DNA from: Symbiodinium natans
Lineage: Eukaryota; Sar; Dinophyceae; Suessiales; Symbiodiniaceae
Length of the DNA: 64,000 nucleotides
Direction: 5' to 3'
Assembly (NCBI GenBank): GCA_905221605.1
Contig: CAJNDS010002661.1
Location: 226,001-290,000 of the forward strand
The position numbers and the translations under genes were made by a program. Positions 63,114-64,000 of the stretch are shown one piece after another; within the stretch, counting starts at the first letter, position 1, and every line of letters starts with the position of its first letter. The notes beneath the pieces are model-generated. The model did not search any database and was not told the origin of the DNA. It worked only from the letters and a program-made list of their open reading frames with translations.

Positions 63114-64000
63114 ATGGGCTGTTCAATGGGTTCCATGGGCGAAGGCATTCAGCCGACGGCCCCCAAGGCCGCAGGCAAAGCTGGCAAGGCCGGGCTCGAC
63201 AGCTCCGGGAGACTGGCAGCCATCATCGCGGAGCACTGCGTGCGGCGCCCGGCGATCCCAGGTGACATCCTCGTGTCCGGCGACCTTCCTGAGAAGGTGG
63301 TGGGCGAATTGGCGGGTCAGTGTAGGGGCTGGCTGTATCTCAATCCAGACACCGACCCAGCCTTTTGCAGACAGGCCATTGAGAATGGAGGATGCGACTT
63401 GCATGTGCTGCCATTCAAGCCGGGAAAGGATGTGACCAGCCTCCAGATCATGCAAGTGATCGAAGAAGTTCGGGCGATGCCGCGGCCCCTGATGATTCAA
63501 TGCAGCAGTGCAAACAGGGCATTGATTGTCATGTTGCTGTGGCTCGCAGAGGAGCGTGGCTACAGCGGTGCATCGGTCGAAGTCCTGGTCAAGGATTTGC
63601 AGCTTGACACGCTCAAGCCAGAAGCTTTGTCATGGTTGAAGATGCACTTAGCCTGCTTGGGGAAGGATGGGCCGTTGACTTCTCAAGCTCCAGAGGTCAG
63701 GCAGCTCTACGAGCCCGAAAGTAGCACGCTAACGTATTTGGTCCACTGCCCTGACACCAAAGAAGCTGTGCTGATTGATCCAGTGTTGGAGACAAAGGCG
63801 CGCGACCTGAGCCTCATTCAACAGCTGGGGCTGCGGCTGAAGTATGTAGTGAATACGCATTGCCATGCTGATCACATTACATCCGGCAGCGCCATTCGAC
63901 AAGCTCTGCCTGAGGTCCGCACCGTGATTTCACAGAGCTCTGGTGCTAAAGCGGATGTCCACATCAGGGATGGTGATGCTGTGAAGTTCGGCAATCTCAG
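63114..64000 (+). CDS. ETHE1: ETHE1-type persulfide dioxygenase with N-terminal DUF442-like domain (partial, runs off the window)
   Basis: The ATG at 63114 opens a frame of 295 codons without a stop to the window end. Residues ~30-180 resemble the DUF442 / beta-lactamase-hydrolase-like phosphatase fold, with a C-x4-R loop (IQCSSANRA, Cys130). From ~197 the sequence follows ETHE1 closely: [35 protein letters not shown], then the metallo-beta-lactamase signature [11 protein letters not shown] with His249, His251, Asp253 and His254, then [22 protein letters not shown]1 is normally a mitochondrial iron dioxygenase oxidising glutathione persulfide to sulfite in sulfide detoxification. Here the N-terminus MGCSMGS looks more like a possible acylation site than a transit peptide. 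No intron interrupts the visible part. Confidence 0.9.
   Translation, partial: MGCSMGSMGEGIQPTAPKAAGKAGKAGLDSSGRLAAIIAEHCVRRPAIPGDILVSGDLPEKVVGELAGQCRGWLYLNPDTDPAFCRQAIENGGCDLHVLPFKPGKDVTSLQIMQVIEEVRAMPRPLMIQCSSANRALIVMLLWLAEERGYSGASVEVLVKDLQLDTLKPEALSWLKMHLACLGKDGPLTSQAPEVRQLYEPESSTLTYLVHCPDTKEAVLIDPVLETKARDLSLIQQLGLRLKYVVNTHCHADHITSGSAIRQALPEVRTVISQSSGAKADVHIRDGDAVKFGNL

Overview
The window looks like nuclear DNA of a peridinin-type dinoflagellate, probably a Symbiodiniaceae-like alga. This is an inference from several signs: a decayed nuclear copy of form II Rubisco (minus strand, about 5-6 kb); many interstitial TTTAGGG/CCCTAAA telomere-type arrays; genes made of small exons separated by short introns with many GC-AG and possible GA-AG splice sites; non-LTR and Copia retroelements; and abundant satellites. 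No rRNA, tRNA, CRISPR array or bacterial operon was seen.

Layout. 1-4.6 kb: nothing recognised except a small inverted-repeat element. 4.6-6.0 kb: a 57-bp tandem repeat abutting the form II Rubisco pseudogene. 7.4-8.6, 14.4-15.6, 17.0-17.7 and 47.4-47.8 kb: four broken non-LTR retrotransposon copies that between them show a RING-type finger, a reverse transcriptase, a CCHC-like module and a restriction-like endonuclease. 10.9-12.5 and 15.8-16.6 kb: degenerate minisatellites. 19.6-25.4 kb: a ~330-bp satellite that contains telomere-like CTAAACCCTAAA words, with internal segmental duplications. 26.4-30 kb: scattered coding-like stretches and an old LTR fragment. 30.5-40.4 kb: a young, almost complete 9.9-kb Copia-type LTR retrotransposon (374-bp LTRs with 3 differences, PBS, PPT, 7-bp target duplication) inserted in a membrane-protein exon. 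It carries one frameshift between integrase and RT and a ~690-residue C-terminal extension after RNase H.

41.7-45.1 kb: an unrecognised helical (possibly HEAT/ARM-like) gene. I could reconstruct 11 exons in one continuous frame; five of its introns contain telomeric-repeat arrays, and three of these consist largely of them. 45-51.7 kb: microsatellites, a foldback, a 77-bp satellite of 2.5 kb and a 527-600 bp repeat. 51.9-55.1 kb: many telomeric arrays separated by small exon-like islands, the same pattern as the preceding gene. 55.2-62.4 kb: a large multi-exon ankyrin-repeat gene with two small indels and an introner-like insertion whose removal restores the frame exactly. 63.1 kb to the end: the 5' part of an ETHE1-type persulfide dioxygenase fused to an N-terminal DUF442-like phosphatase fold.

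The strongest candidates for something new are the telomeric-repeat introns, the introner-like element with a GATC duplication, and the C-terminal extension and SL-like sequence of the Copia element. Exon models were read by eye from frame, splice dinucleotides and phase, with no transcript evidence.
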